Part shown: piece after piece, positions 13,130-25,528 of the stretch
Numbering within the stretch: the first letter of the stretch is position 1
How the letters are laid out: every line of letters begins with the position of its first letter
DNA from: Diaporthe sp. PMI_573
Lineage: Eukaryota; Ascomycota; Sordariomycetes; Diaporthales; Diaporthaceae
Assembly: GCA_021399435.1 (NCBI GenBank)
Contig: JAJTUP010000002.1
Span: forward strand, 3,100,001 to 3,164,000
DNA length: 64,000 bases
Reading direction: 5' to 3'
Made by a program: the position numbers and the translations under genes
Notes under the pieces: model-generated
Seen by the model: the letters and a program-made list of their open reading frames with translations, nothing else
Told to the model about the DNA's origin: nothing
Database searches by the model: none

Positions 13130-14120
13130 TACCTCTAGTAACTCACGGAATATTCTAAACCCATATATAACCTTTTTGGTGCCGTACGGGCTAGGTAGCG
13201 TGGTTTAAATAGCTTGCCCTTTAGGCTGCTGTTGACCTCTCTCTCTCTCCGACCTATACTTTACTACTTCTTGAAGTTGTTGCCGTGGCCCTTCTTCTAT
13301 CTGCTGCTTCGAGTGGTTTTCATAATTACTTCTCGATACCTTTATTATGTCTTGCTCGTCTAGCTCGTTTAAAGGCTTCTCGCCCTTACTACTAGGTGAG
13401 GCGTTGCCTTTTTCTTCGAAGAGGTCTTATGATTATTTCTAGTCTTCTTCGGCGAGCGCTTCTAGCCCTAGGCCTCTAGCCCCTATTTACTTTTGTTCTC
13501 CTTCTATTGATTCTACTGGTAAAGGTAGCTCTTTGTACTGCTTGTGGTTGTCCTTCCTGCAAGGTTAGAGTAACTTATTTATAGGGTTTCCTAACTTATC
13601 GGGTTTAAGTCTTAAGGGGTTTGGTAGTAATCGTGCTGGCTTTATCATAAATCCTCTAACCATCTCTTTTTCTTTAGAGCTGTCCTCCTTTAAATAGAGT
13701 AATACCTTGACTACAACTTGAGGCAAGTCTTTAAAGGTAGCTGGTAAGTAGCCTGCTACTACCTTGTAGACCCTTTAAACTTGTTACGAGGTGGTAGCAA
13801 GCGTTGCTATATTGCTAGGTAAGCTAAACTAGAGCGGATCCCTGAAAGTGCCTTAAACCCCGAAGGGACTGACTTCTTCTGCTAGCAAGTTTATATAGTT
13901 GCATGTGCCTGCCGAGGCCCTTAGACGCGTAATGCCTTCTAGCTAGTAGCGCGTGGTAGTAGCTCTTACGAATATTGTTTAAACCTTGTATAATATGTCT
14001 AGATAGGATAAGAGGGTATAGACCTAGAGTTGGGCAATCTAGTCCCGAGCCCCTTATAAAGCCTGTGTATATAGTTTTCTTAAGAGGTTTAAGGAAGATA
14101 TACCTTCTTTGTAAAAGGAT
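13130..14120 (-). pseudogene. Extra ORF between gypsy integrase and 3' LTR
   Basis: On the minus strand a single frame runs for roughly 300 codons from about 14,100 down to about 13,130. It is broken only by a few TAG/TAA codons that fit former Gln codons. Landmarks are ATFKDLPQVVVKVLLYLKED (near 13,680-13,740), MIKPARLLPNPLRLKPDKLG (near 13,590-13,650) and a highly charged C-terminal part with GPRQQLQEVVKYRSERERG (near 13,230-13,290). It matches no pol domain I know and lies where an env-like or accessory ORF of gypsy elements would lie. Base composition is more GC-rich and less RIP-altered than pol. It could be an accessory retroelement ORF or a captured host fragment. Confidence 0.4.
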
Positions 14121-15139
14121 ATAACCTATATTATAACTAGTTTGGGGAGCTTTTAGTATAATTAGTATATTGTAAAGTATTACTTACTTTATATAATAAT
14201 AAGTATCCTTCTATCTATTATTGTTATTTCTATTAACCATTATAGGGGGATTCTTTAATTATTAGATTAATCTTTAACTTACATTTTATAAGAGCCTTTT
14301 TAAGGGAAATTACCCAAGCTATAAATCTTTCTCTATTAATCACGTAGGAGAACTAGCTATCAATTTTATAGGTTTGCCTAGCCCAAACCTTGATAAACCT
14401 GTCTGTAAACAAACCAAGCAGTACTTCAGTATTTTAGAAGACAGTAGAGAATCTAAAATATAAAAGAGGCTTCTAGGGGGAGAAGAAATAGATCAAGGTT
14501 ATAAATATAAGTCCTTTATATTTTAAGGCATAATTATATACTAATCTACTTAGAAATCAGCTATTATAGAGGCTAGTATCTTTTAGTTATAGGCCTTAGC
14601 TAATTTATACCTACTTTATTTAGTATAGTTTAGCTTGGCTAACTTAGTAGATGTTCTTTATGAGAAGATCTTAAAGGACCTGGTTAATACTCGTTATAGT
14701 ATACTATACATAGTTCTAGCCAATAATAGGTTTCTGGTTTAGTATAGCTTGGTTTAGGGGTTTCTCTTAGAGGTTTTACAGGTTATAGATAATGCTTTTG
14801 AGACCTGGCTAGAGGGGTTTCTACTACTACTATAGGAGATAACCTATAAAATGTAGACAGCTCTTCCTTACTAGTTACTTAGGGATACGGTAGCTTAGTA
14901 ATTAGTACTAGTAGAGGGGGCTTGGTTTTTTAGGAGTAGAGATAACGATATTCTTATATTACTTTTTCGGGGACTCTTCTAGTTCCCCCTTAACCTAGAT
15001 ATTTCTAAGGTCGTTTATACTTAATTCTAATGTATTGATCTTTAAAGTCTTTCTCTACTTAGGTAATACTTAATAGCCCCTTGGTAGGCCTTTACCTAGA
15101 AATATTTTCCTGTTATTAAGCCAGCCTCTAGTTTACCTA

Positions 15140-15415
15140 TTAGTTCTTTAACATTTATTTGTCTAATATTGGCTTTATTAGCTAGTTATCTAGCACCTAT
15201 TAGGCCAACATTAACTTTATCAGCCAGCCTCTAGCACTTATCTAGTCAACCTTGACTTTATTAGCCAGCTATCTAGTACCTATTAGACTAACATTAACTT
15301 TATTAGCTAGCCTCTAGTATTTATCTAGTTAACCTTAACTTTATCAGCTAGCTATCTAGTACTTATTAGGCTAATATTAACTTTATCAGCTAGTTATCTA
15401 GCTATCCTAGCCTTT
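15140..15415 (-). repeat. 42-bp tandem repeats in the gypsy 3' region
   Basis: About six head-to-tail units of about 42 bp each carry the core 'ATTAACTTTAT(T/C)AGC(C/T)AGC'. On the minus strand 42 bp equals 14 codons, and units read like LADKVNISLIGTR with variants, so this is a degenerate 14-residue repeat in a coding frame or an expanded spacer. The variation between units is mostly C/T and G/A, as expected after RIP. Confidence 0.65.
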
Positions 15416-15499
15416 ATCAGCCTATTGCTACTTAATTTATGGCTACTTTCTACAACCTCTACCAATCTAGTCTTAAGTCCTCTTCTAGCTTTACTTTAG

Positions 15500-18400
15500 C
15501 CCTCTCCCTTTCTAGTACTTTATAATAGTTTTATCTATTAATATTTTATCTTTTAGTACCTATAAGTTGTATTTACTAAGCTATCTTTTCTACTTTACTA
15601 AGTAGTATATAGTATCCTTGATTTTCTAGTAGTCTTAAATCTCTTCTAGCTTCTATTTAGCCTGTTTGTTTTCTAAGTCTGGTAGGTTTAGAATACCTTC
15701 TATTAGGTCCTTTAGGTTTCTCGCTATCTAGGGCTCCAGCTAGCTTACGTAGTATATATAGTATATTCAGGAATACTTTTCTAGTAGGGTTAGACTATAG
15801 GCCTGCTTACCTACTTGAGATATGATCCTAAATAGGCCAACCCTTTATAGAGCAAGCTTTCTGTTTTTTAGGAGTAGATACTTAGTTATTAGTAATATTT
15901 ATTAGCTGATCTTAAATTATACAGGCTAGTATTAATTATTGTAATTTCGGGCCTGTATCTTAACTACTTATTTCTAGTTCTCTTCATAGTCTATTTAAAT
16001 TTATTAAAGTTTTTTAATATGTTTTTCGACTACTAGTACCTCCCTCTAAGAAACACTGTCTTTAGTAGGCTATTTATTATATAGAATAGTAAAAGATGGT
16101 TTATAGCTAAAGAAAGCTTTAAACGGGCTCATTTTAATTATAGCGCTTTGTACCAAATTATAAGTAAAGAATGTAGTATATAATAAGTTTGGCTAGTTTT
16201 AGATATTTTCTACTATAAACACCCTTAGGTATTATTTTAGGGTTTAGTTTATTCTTTCCGTTTATCCATCGCCTTATAGGTAGTAAATAATAGTATATCG
16301 AGTTTTGATTCTACTTAGCTAGTAAAGTATCTTCTAGAACTTGCTGGTAAAGGTTGTACCTTTATTAGTTACAATTCCTTTAGGTGGTCTCCATTTATAT
16401 TTAATCTCCCTATAGAAGATCTCAGCTAGTTTAGCAGTATTTATCATTATACTTACTATAGTAAAGAAACTTATCTTGGTATAACAATCTATAATAACTA
16501 GGATTGTATCTACTTTCCGGCTATCTCTAATAATAGTCAGGAGTCTAGTAATAAAGTCTATACTAAGTTTTTATATGGGGCCTGATAGAATCAGTAATGA
16601 AGCGAGCTCTCTATATAGGCAATAACGTGGCGCGGATATATATTAGCATGTTATGTAAGAGTGTACGTAGTCTGCGACAGAGGCCTTTAAGCCCGGCTAG
16701 TAAAAATGTCTTTTAACTAGGATTTGTATCTATGTTTACCCCTAGTATCTACTTAGCAGCTTATTATAGTAGGTTTGCAGGATCTCTTGTTACAAGGCTT
16801 CTTGTTTTAGTATATATATATGTCTCTTTTAGTATAGTAGCCTGTCTCGAAACTTATAACCAGAACTATTTAAAACAGCACTGTTTAAGGATTTAATCTT
16901 CTTAATAATGGCCTAGATTATAGGGTCTTTCCCTTAGGCTTTGTAAATTAAGTCTAATAGCGGAGAGTAGGGCCCTTAGCGTATTATACCTGCGTTACTA
17001 ATATATACCCGGACCCAGACTTTTATTATAAACTACCTTTATAGGGGAGCTATAGACTTAAGCCAATGCTTTGTTAGGGAGGAATTAAGTTTTAAGACCT
17101 CTTATACTTTAGTACTTTTAACTATAGCCTTAAACTAGGCCTATTGTTAGTCTTCTAGATAAGATCGTGTATCTTTCTTGATAATTATAACTATCTTTAA
17201 TTCTAGAGTTAAGATCTAACTTAAATTTAAAGGCTTTTCTTCTAATATATAGTCAGGCCTTCTTAATAAGCCATTTACCAGGTTTATCTTCCTAGAGCAG
17301 TATTTAATAGTAAAATCGAATCTAGCTAAATATATTAGCTATTAAATCTATTTCTATGTTAGTTCTTTTTACTTTATAAAGCCACAGAGATTATTATAAT
17401 TAGAAAGAACTATAACTAGTTCTTGTACCCCTTTAAGGTACTATCACCAATACCTGAAACTTTTAACAATGGTATTTAATTCTTTATTATAGGTCGTCTA
17501 ATTAAGCTTAGCTCCTAAGAACTTCTTTAACTAAAAAATAATTAAATACTATTAAGATTTACTTTTATAATAATGTTATTATAAGATTACTAATATAGCG
17601 GCTCTATCTGATGTATTATATTTAATTTAAGTAAGAAGTATAGAGTTATAGTATTAGAGAAGAGGCACTTATTAAAACCTTATCTTAAGCTCCTTAAACA
17701 CCTTTTATATTTTAGCGTTTTTTAGGGTAAAAAGATCTATCCCCCCTAGCTTTCAGCCACGTTTTATACCCTTTAATTACCTATTAAGCAGTTATATAAT
17801 CTTTAAGTAATCCTTAATAAACCTTTAGTAAAAGTTATAGAAACTTAAGAATACTTAAATATCGCGATAGGTGGTTGGTATTAGCTATTCTCAGATAGTC
17901 CTAATTCTATTAGAATTTATTTAGACTCTCTTTCTTTTAACTAAAAATCCTAAAAACTTAATCTTTTTTTAAAAAAAGCAGTACTTTTTAATATTACCAT
18001 ATAACTCTACTATTATAAGACGATTTATAATTATCTATATATACTTCTTGTATTTTTTCTTGCTTTTTAAGAAAATTAAGATATTATCTAAATAAACAAT
18101 TATATAGACATTAATATAATTTTCTAAAACCTTGGTAATAAAAGATTAAAATATAGCTAATATATTAGTTAATCTAAATAGTACCACTCTAAATTTATAA
18201 TATCTATATTAAGTATAAAAAGTAGTCTTCTATTTATTACTCTCTTGGATATAAATCTAATAGTATATATCTGTTAAATCAATCTTAGAGAAAAACTATA
18301 TGCCTAATAGTTAATCTAGAATCTCCAAAACTAGCAGTAAGGGGTACTGATTTTTTATTATTATTTTGTTTAAAGCCCTATAGTTAATATAAAGTTAAAG

Positions 18401-20480
18401 GGTTCCGTCTTTTTTCAGCACAAATAAAACTAGTATACTAGCGAGACTTTTACTATAGGCGATTTACCTTAATTTTAAACTCTCTTTAAGCCATTCTTTT
18501 AAGACCTTGAGTTTCGTTAATAAGAATAGGCATAGAGGTAGAAAAGGAGGTAAAGTCTCCTTTTCTAGCTCTATTATATAATCTACTTTTCTTCTTAGTA
18601 GTAATTCCTTAGCCCGGTCTTTAATAAAAAACTCTTTTAATTCTTTCAGTTATAGGTATATTTAAGACAAATCTAGGGGTAACTTCTCCTCTTTATCTAT
18701 TTTTTAGGGCTTCTACTAATTTCTCCCTTCCTGTTTTACTAGACTAGAAGGTTTAGTAATAGGAAGAACTATGTAATAATAGAAGATCTTTCTCTAATTC
18801 CTTATAAAAGACTTTATAGTCTATTCTACTATATAAATCTCATCTTATTAAAGCTACTAATCTTTTAGATAGCTTTTAAGCCCTATTTAAAAATATTCCA
18901 AACCTAGGGTATCTAATAGTAAAATAAACTTTAAGCGTTTCCTTTTAATTATAATATAATCTTATATCTTCTTTCTCTAATTTCTAAAATAGTCTTTAAG
19001 TAATAAAGGTACTTAATAGATACTATAAGTAGAAACCACGGTTTCTTAGATTTCTACTATAGATACTAATGTCTTTATAAATAATTTAAGGCTAAACTTT
19101 TTAATAAAAAAAATATTACTTAAGTCTACTTATATCTATATCTAGATTAACCTTAATATGTCTTTAATTATGCTTTATAGTTACTTTACTTAAGATTATA
19201 AATATTTCTCAAACTTTAACTATCTCTTTTTCTACTTTTAGGTATAGTTATTAGTTTCTCTCTTTAACTTTAGACACTGTTCTTATAGGTAGTTAAGAAA
19301 TACTTTAACTTTCTCTCCTTTAGTTTTAATTTTAATAGCCCCTAAACCGATAGTTACCATAGCCTTATACTTAATTTATCAATACTATAGTTTCTACCAG
19401 TACTAGATAGTTTAGAGTATAGTAGTAGGTGTTTCTATATCTATAGTATGTAGTTATTTTACCTATTTTGTTTAGAGGATTTAGCTTTGGGGTTGCTTTA
19501 GAGGTACTTTTTTAAGTGTTTTGATTTAGTGGGGTATAAGAACCCCTACCTTAGAATTCTTAGCCTCTACCTTAGCCTTGCGGCCAGGGGTTATTTAGAG
19601 TTCTTCCCCTTAAATTCATAATGCTTCCTAAGAAGTTTCCTCCTCTAATACTTTCTAAGAAGTTTTCTCCTTATCCTCTCTTATTAGGGGTTCCGCCGGT
19701 TTTCCCTTATTTCAGGCCTACCTCTTTATGTTTTCTCTTTCTAACCCTCTCTAGAGTATTAATTTAAATCACTTAGGTAACTCTAACTATCTTATCTCTA
19801 GTCTTCAGTATACTTAGGGCGTATTTTGTTTAAATTTCTAGCAATATCTATCCTAATAACCTTAAGAGAAAGAATTCAGCCCTTAAATTATTACTTCTTA
19901 TTTCTTATTTTAATTCTAACGTTTCGAGGTATTAATAAAAGGTCTATAGATCTTGGTTTTCTTATTAGTAAGTAGCATTAATTAAGTTTTAAATAACACT
20001 TAATATGTTTTAGGGATCCTTTTTAAAATTAGAGCTAAAAGTCTTAAACTCATCTTATTTATAATAGTTAAATATAGACTTATCTCCTCTTTTTAAGGAT
20101 TTTATATAAGTATCTTAGCGGTTTCGATACTCCTTTTCAACATAGTCTAATATATATATTACTTTTATTTTGTCATTATAGAGGGTTTATGGTTATAAGA
20201 TATAGGCCCTTTCTATGTCTATTATCTAGCTATTATATTGCTGAAGGGTGTAGGCTATAGGTAGTAAAGTAATATTAGCTAGCTTTAGGTCTTTTGACTT
20301 AACTTTAATAGTTATTTAAGCTACTTCTAGAGTATTGATTTTCTACTAAAATAGTTAATTACGTTTCTATTCTCGTACCAGGGCATTATTAAGCTAAAGT
20401 GTTTCCGAGCTACCCTTGGTATTGTTATGACTTTTTTAGGATCTTTTCTTTCTTTTACTAGTCTTTAGTGGTATTGTAGG
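15500..20480 (-). pseudogene. gag-pol of the Ty3/gypsy element (RT, RNase H, integrase)
   Basis: The minus strand shows typical gypsy reverse transcriptase motifs. SILVLFVLKKDGTLRLYINY lies near 18,380-18,450, FSKIDLTDIYY near 18,270-18,300, and the catalytic YLDDILIF (YxDD box) near 18,070-18,100. The integrase core follows, with IDFITRLL and ILVIIDCYTKISFF near 16,460-16,570. A gag-like region lies to the right, next to the 5' LTR. Stop codons TAG/TAA at former Gln codons occur throughout, so no intact protein can be made. The segment next to the 5' LTR (about 20,170-20,504) is also present at 23,648-23,979. Confidence 0.8.
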
Positions 20481-20504
20481 TAGTGTAGTAAGAAGAATCA
20501 GAAT

Positions 20505-20698
20505 TGTAATGGGCTCTGTACTAGGCACGATGGTCCGGTAAACTAGGAAGGCCAGTATATATATTAGGTATAGGTATGGTATAAGACTAATTCTTGCCCC
20601 CCTTAAGTCTGAGACGTGGGGGCTTCGGGTTCCTTTTTAGAAGGGCCTTTACCGGGGCTATACCAAGGCTTTCCCGTGGCTTCCGCCCGGCCGTTATA
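20505..20698 (-). repeat. 5' LTR of the gypsy element (194 bp)
   Basis: It starts TGTAATGGGCTC and ends CCGTTATA (RIP form of CCGTTACA). It is followed directly by CTTTT at 20,699-20,703, which repeats the five bases left of the other LTR. Confidence 0.85.
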
Positions 20699-20703
20699 CT
20701 TTT

Positions 20704-23230
20704 GTCTTTAATTAAGAACTTAAATTTTCTTGGTGATAGATTATATAGTTAGCAGAAGTGGCAGAACTTCTAAATCTTCTTTAGAATTACCTCTTTAATA
20801 TTATTATACCCTACATTTCTTAATAACTTGTATAGTTTATCTATACAAGGGTGCCTAAATTATCTATAGAGTCTCCTAAGCTGTAGCTCTGTAAGAAATA
20901 CTCTAGTCTCTATATAGCTTGTATTAAAGAATATATATTTCTATTTCCTAACTACTAGAATTATTGTATTCCTTTATATAATAATGTCTGATAGGTTATT
21001 AAAGTAGGCTTTTAGCCTGTCTATATTATATAGGGAGAATAGAAAAGAGGTTAATGTATCTAGGATATAGTATGTAATACTTTTTAGTTAGTTTATAACC
21101 TTAATTATACTAACTACTAAGATAGTGTTACTATTACTAAATTTGACTTTAGCTGTGTCTATACTCTATTTAATCTTTATACCTAGGTTTTCTTATATGT
21201 AGGTTAATACTTATAGCATTTTTATTATAGAGAACTTGGCGGCTTTTATATTCTAGAGCTCTCTTTAATACTTCGTACTATATAGGTTATATAGTATAAA
21301 GTAACTTGCTTTAATTACTTTTAGGGCTGTGTAGATGTCTTTTCTAGTTATATGGTAGTTAAATGTAAAATTTACTAGATTCTATTAGGAAATAGCCTTA
21401 TTGTCTATATTCTATAGATTAAATAGTAAATCTCCTACTTTGTATAGTGGATCCTCTTCTTTATACTTAAGTAAGTAGGTAGTAAATTTCTCCTCTTTTA
21501 GGATAGATTCTTACTTAAAGTCTTTATATGTCTAGAGGTATTATTTTTATATGTCTATCCTTTTCTTGTCTATATAGTTTGTAGACTAGTATCTCTCTTT
21601 CTTATATATAAAGTATTTTATTACCTTAGCTGTTATATGGTATAGTTTGAAGGGTTGTTGTTATCTTGGTTTGAAGGAAATTTGTGCTGAGAAATGGTGG
21701 TTATTTGGCTGAAAAGGGGTTTGTAGTAAAGATTGGTGATTGTATGAAGTTTTCTGGCGGTTCTTGAAGTTTAAGCTGTACCTTCTGTCTATAAAGTTGA
21801 TTTTAGCTTCTTTGTGTGATATGAATTATTGGATAGAGTTTCTTTCTATAGCTACTTGCAGAGCTATACAAAGGTCTATAAATAGGGCCTTGTATGTAGG
21901 CTTCTGGTTTATTATAGCCGGTTTCAACTCTAGTATTACGCGGTATGTTTTAACTATTATTGTGTAGAGTACTATCTCGCCCTGATATCCCTCTCCTAGG
22001 GCTCTTTGTATAAGCTGTAGCTTGTCTAAAAGGGTTTCCAAGACCTCTAATAAAATCTTGTCTGGGTTTTCTTTTCTTACTTGTATAAATGATAAGGTTG
22101 TCTAGTCTACCTAATACTAGCTGTAGTTTATTGTTGTGTTAAAGTATATATCTATAAGGTTATATACTTTATCTTATTTTTTATCTGGCCTAATGTAGTA
22201 TATATAGAAGTCTTTTGTGCGACTAGAGAGGATGTCTGGAAAAACTATATAGTATTGATTTTTAGTGATTTACAGTTATCTATAATAATCAATAAAGATC
22301 TATACCTTATTGTATAGTAAGTTATAGGGCTTGCCGGTATAGTTTTTGTCTTTTCTCTACCCTTTCTGGAAGGTAGATACTTGTTAAAGGTCTATCGGCT
22401 TGTTGTAGACAATTTAAGTTAAAGGTAGGTTATACGGTGCATTATCTATATAGACTGAATGTGCTGTGAGCGCCGTACTATACTGTTATGGAAAGTTGCC
22501 TACTTCTTGTATATATCTGGTACCCGGAGGTGCTTGTCGTGTAGGTTGTGTCTCGACTGTAGATGCTTGTTGGTTTCTTGTTATCTCGTGTAATTAAACT
22601 CTCGGGGGTGGTGGTTTAATTGTCTGTCGTATATAGGCTGGTTCTAGTGCTTGTAGTGAGTAGTTTTCTGCTGCCTTCTCGGCTTCAATGAGTCGTAGAA
22701 TTTGACTAGTATAGGGACCCTTTAATGTTAGGATTTCTCTTGCCTCGAGAAGATTTAGAAGTACTTTCTTAAATGTATGGTCTACTTTGTTAAATTAATA
22801 GAAAGTCTACCCTTTAAAGTCGTTAACTAGAGACCCTAGTATGTTGGCTTTGCTTAGATCTAGATGAATAATATCTATTATAATCTATGTAAAGTATGTA
22901 GTAAGCTGGGTGTTATTTGGTGGGGTATCTAGGTTAATATCTAGGTCCTAGTATCTTAGATTTGTCGTGCTTTGCCATATTTTTAGTAGTATTATGCTTT
23001 TTTTGCTTATTTCTTTATATATTGCTTGGTTTTGGCTACTTAAGCCTGCCGCTATGGCCGAAGCTGATGGTTTTGGTGTATTAGAGGATGATATTTTGTA
23101 TAGTATTTTTTGGGTTGTCTATAAGGTGTCTTCTTTGTTATATATTAGCGTATACTGCTTTTTCCTAGTTATATAAGGTCTTGGCTATAGATATATTCTG
23201 TCTAATATTTAGTATAGTAGTCTTGATTTA
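20704..23230 (-). pseudogene. Ty1/copia element 2, 5' half (gag to pre-integrase)
   Basis: The minus strand carries the N-terminal half of the copia polyprotein. A gag region runs from about 23,230, with ANILGSLVNDFKGQTFY near 22,800-22,850. A conserved gag block follows near 21,830-22,200, including LLDKLQLIQRALGEGYQGE. The GAG pre-integrase zinc segment comes last, with GYNNIKEV and KFCHFC near 20,745-20,830. The frame ends at the gypsy insertion and resumes at 12,849 in the same frame. Stops are of RIP type (TAG/TAA for Gln). The 71-residue minus ORF at 21,826-22,041 is simply the longest stop-free piece of this gag. I could not define its LTRs. Confidence 0.8.
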
Positions 23231-23647
23231 TGCGATTTTAAGAAGATTTTATCTTTTAGGGGTGTTTTCTTTCTTCCTAACTGGCGGGGAGGTTGAGATA
23301 GCTTCTAGGCTCTTAGTATAAGTGTATGATTTTAGTTACCTCTATGTCTTGTCTGGCGTTCTATAGCTGCAACTATAGAGTTATACCGGTACTTATCTCT
23401 TTACTCTTGCTAATCTGTGATTATACCAAATAATTACTGATTAGTGTTAAATAGCTTTTGCCATATAGCGTAATGTATATATATATATATCTGTATAATT
23501 GGTTTTGAATTTGTTAATGTTTGTCTAAACTATAAAATAAGCAGGGAAGCTTGTATGCAGACCTTTTAGGTCTACATGTACTCCCTTGCTAGATTAGTCA
23601 TCATTCCTAGCCAAGATAGCTATATATAATTAGTCTTAGTACTATTC
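23231..23647. other. AT-rich spacer, probable decayed 5' end of copia element 2
   Basis: Upstream of the copia gag start there is AT-rich sequence with a short TA run near 23,480-23,492 and no coding signal. The 5' LTR of the copia element should lie here, but without a recognisable partner near 9,950-10,270 it cannot be placed. Confidence 0.4.
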
Positions 23648-24172
23648 CAACATAAAGGGTTTATAGTTATAAGATGTAGGCCCTTTCTAGGTCTATTATC
23701 TAGCTATTATATTACTAAAGAATACAGGCTATAGATAGTAAAATAATATTAGCTAGCTTTAAGTTTTTTGGCTTAACTTTAATAGCTATTTAAGCTACTT
23801 TTAGAGTGTCGATCCTCTATTAAAGTAGTTAATTATGTTCCTATTCTCGTACCAAGGCATTATCAAGCTAAAGTATTTCTAAGCTGCCCTTAGCGTCGTT
23901 GTAACTTTCTTAGAATCTTCCCCTTCTTTTACCAGTCTTTAGTGGTATTATAGGTAGTGTGTAGAAGAAGAATCAGAATTGTAATGGGCTCTGTATTAGG
24001 CACGATGGTCTGGTAAACTAGGAAGGCCAACATGTATATTAGGTATAGGTCTTGTATAAGACTAATTCTTGCCCCCCTCTAGTTTAAGATATGGGGGCTT
24101 CGGGCCCCTTTTAAGAGGGCCCTCGCGAGGGCTACGCCGGGGCTTCCGCGTGGCTTCCGCCCGGTCGTTACA
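23648..24172 (-). mobile_element. Truncated gypsy copy (5' LTR plus leader/gag start)
   Basis: Bases 23,648-23,979 match 20,170-20,504, the leader and gag start of the complete gypsy element. Bases 23,980-24,172 are the LTR, with the best preserved ends in the window (TGTAATGG...GTCGTTACA). The match to the full element stops abruptly at about 23,648, so the copy lost almost all of its internal part and its other LTR. Its right edge coincides with the left edge of the homology shared by the two small gene copies that follow. Confidence 0.75.
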
Positions 24173-24716
24173 GCCGTGCCTAGTCTGTTTGCACCGGTGC
24201 TGTTAACAAGCCGTTAGCCCGTCGAGGTTAAAGCTATTGCGGGCCGCGAGTAACCTAGTCTGACGCCGTTAAGCACTATGTAAAAGTGCTATTGCCGTGT
24301 GACTTAGGCAAGTTGGCCAAAATGGACGATAATAAAAGCAGCCATTGCCCCAACTATCTTGTAGGATACATATAGGTTCTGGCTCTGCTTAAACACACTC
24401 ATTACGACCTTATTCCGCTGTGTTACAAGACTATATAAAAGTAATTATTCATCCTGCCACGCCACCAAAGCCGAGACAATAGTCAAGCTTAAACCAGTAC
24501 ATACATCTAAGACTCTTAAATCTACTAAGCGAGTTTATAGCTATAGTTAAAACAGACAGGTAAGGCAACTACATTTTATTATCTAGATATATAGACCTGA
24601 CAGCTCTGCAGCTACAGAAATAGACTTTAATTACAACAAGCAAGTCTGTACTAATATAAAAACATTATTTATAAAGGCAAAAGAGTATAATAACAAGAGA
24701 CCTTATATAACTAAAC

Positions 24717-25248
24717 TCTGAAGGTTGGTGGATCGAATGGGTCAGGTAGCAGTAGGGTGCACTGAGGTCTTGTTAGGACGCTTGAGAATGGTTTGGACAA
24801 CTTTGCATTGAATTTGAGTGGGCTTCTGTCAGCCCTCCTCACAGTCCCTCCGACATGACCTCAACCCTGGGCACGCTGCGGTTGGCTCTGGTGCGCAGAT
24901 AGGGAGGCCGGAAAATTCGGCCCTCGGACCCACTATCTTTGGCTTTAAATAACCAGCCAACCCTAACCCTGACAGTAACCAAACTAAATACAGATAAACT
25001 TCAGAAATCAGGCTATCTAACAAACTAGGTTACATGCTTTTTGGGTAAGAAATAAGGGGAATGCAGAGGTTCGAAGTTAGGGTCTTAAAACAGCCCAAAA
25101 AATCGGCTCACGGCCACCAAACTCATCTGCCGGCGCGCACGCCACATAGGCACTTAGCCGAAAAAGTGCCAAGTCTAGGGTAACTCCCTACGTGAAGTCT
25201 AGGGTAACCCCTTACGTGCAGCGCCCACACAAGCGTTTCCGTTTAACA
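24717..25248. repeat. 532-bp dispersed repeat, copy 2
   Basis: It has the same ends (TCTGAAGG...GTTTAACA) and the same length as the copy at 9,418-9,949, with a few substitutions. It is flanked by its own 5-bp duplication TAAAC (24,712-24,716 and 25,249-25,253). The insertion point is certain, because the uninterrupted target sequence is seen in copy B near 26,205-26,215. The internal 24-bp tandem duplication is retained. Confidence 0.8.
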
Positions 25249-25502
25249 TAAACAGATTGATATATTTATTACTATCTTAAAGAAGTTTAAGAACTATTCT
25301 AAATAAATAAACTAGCTTATTGCTCTTAAAATAATAATTAAAAATAATAAGTTAAAGAGAGAAAAGAAGGTAGCTAAGAATAAAAAGCATTTTTTAACAA
25401 GATTTAATATTTAAAACTTTATTATAAAAATATTATATAATTAAATATAAATTAGTTAAAAATATATAATTATAAGTCTTTTACCCTTATACCTAAAAGG
25501 GG

Positions 25503-25528
25503 TATATATATATATATATATATATATT
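25503..25528. repeat. (TA)n microsatellite
   Basis: About 13 TA dinucleotides lie at the 3' end of copy A. A shorter run (about 26,463-26,480) stands at the same place in copy B. Confidence 0.8.

Larger units (their letters stand above)
12855..20698 (-). mobile_element. Complete Ty3/gypsy LTR retrotransposon, RIP-inactivated
   Basis: The element is 7,844 bp long and bounded by two 194-bp LTRs and a 5-bp target duplication. It reads on the minus strand: 5' LTR at 20,505-20,698, then a gag region, reverse transcriptase, RNase H, integrase, a repeat-bearing tail and an extra reading frame, then the 3' LTR at 12,855-13,048. It sits inside the integrase gene of a copia element. RIP-type stop codons make it non-autonomous. 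A further truncated copy with the same LTR lies at 23,648-24,172. Confidence 0.85.
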
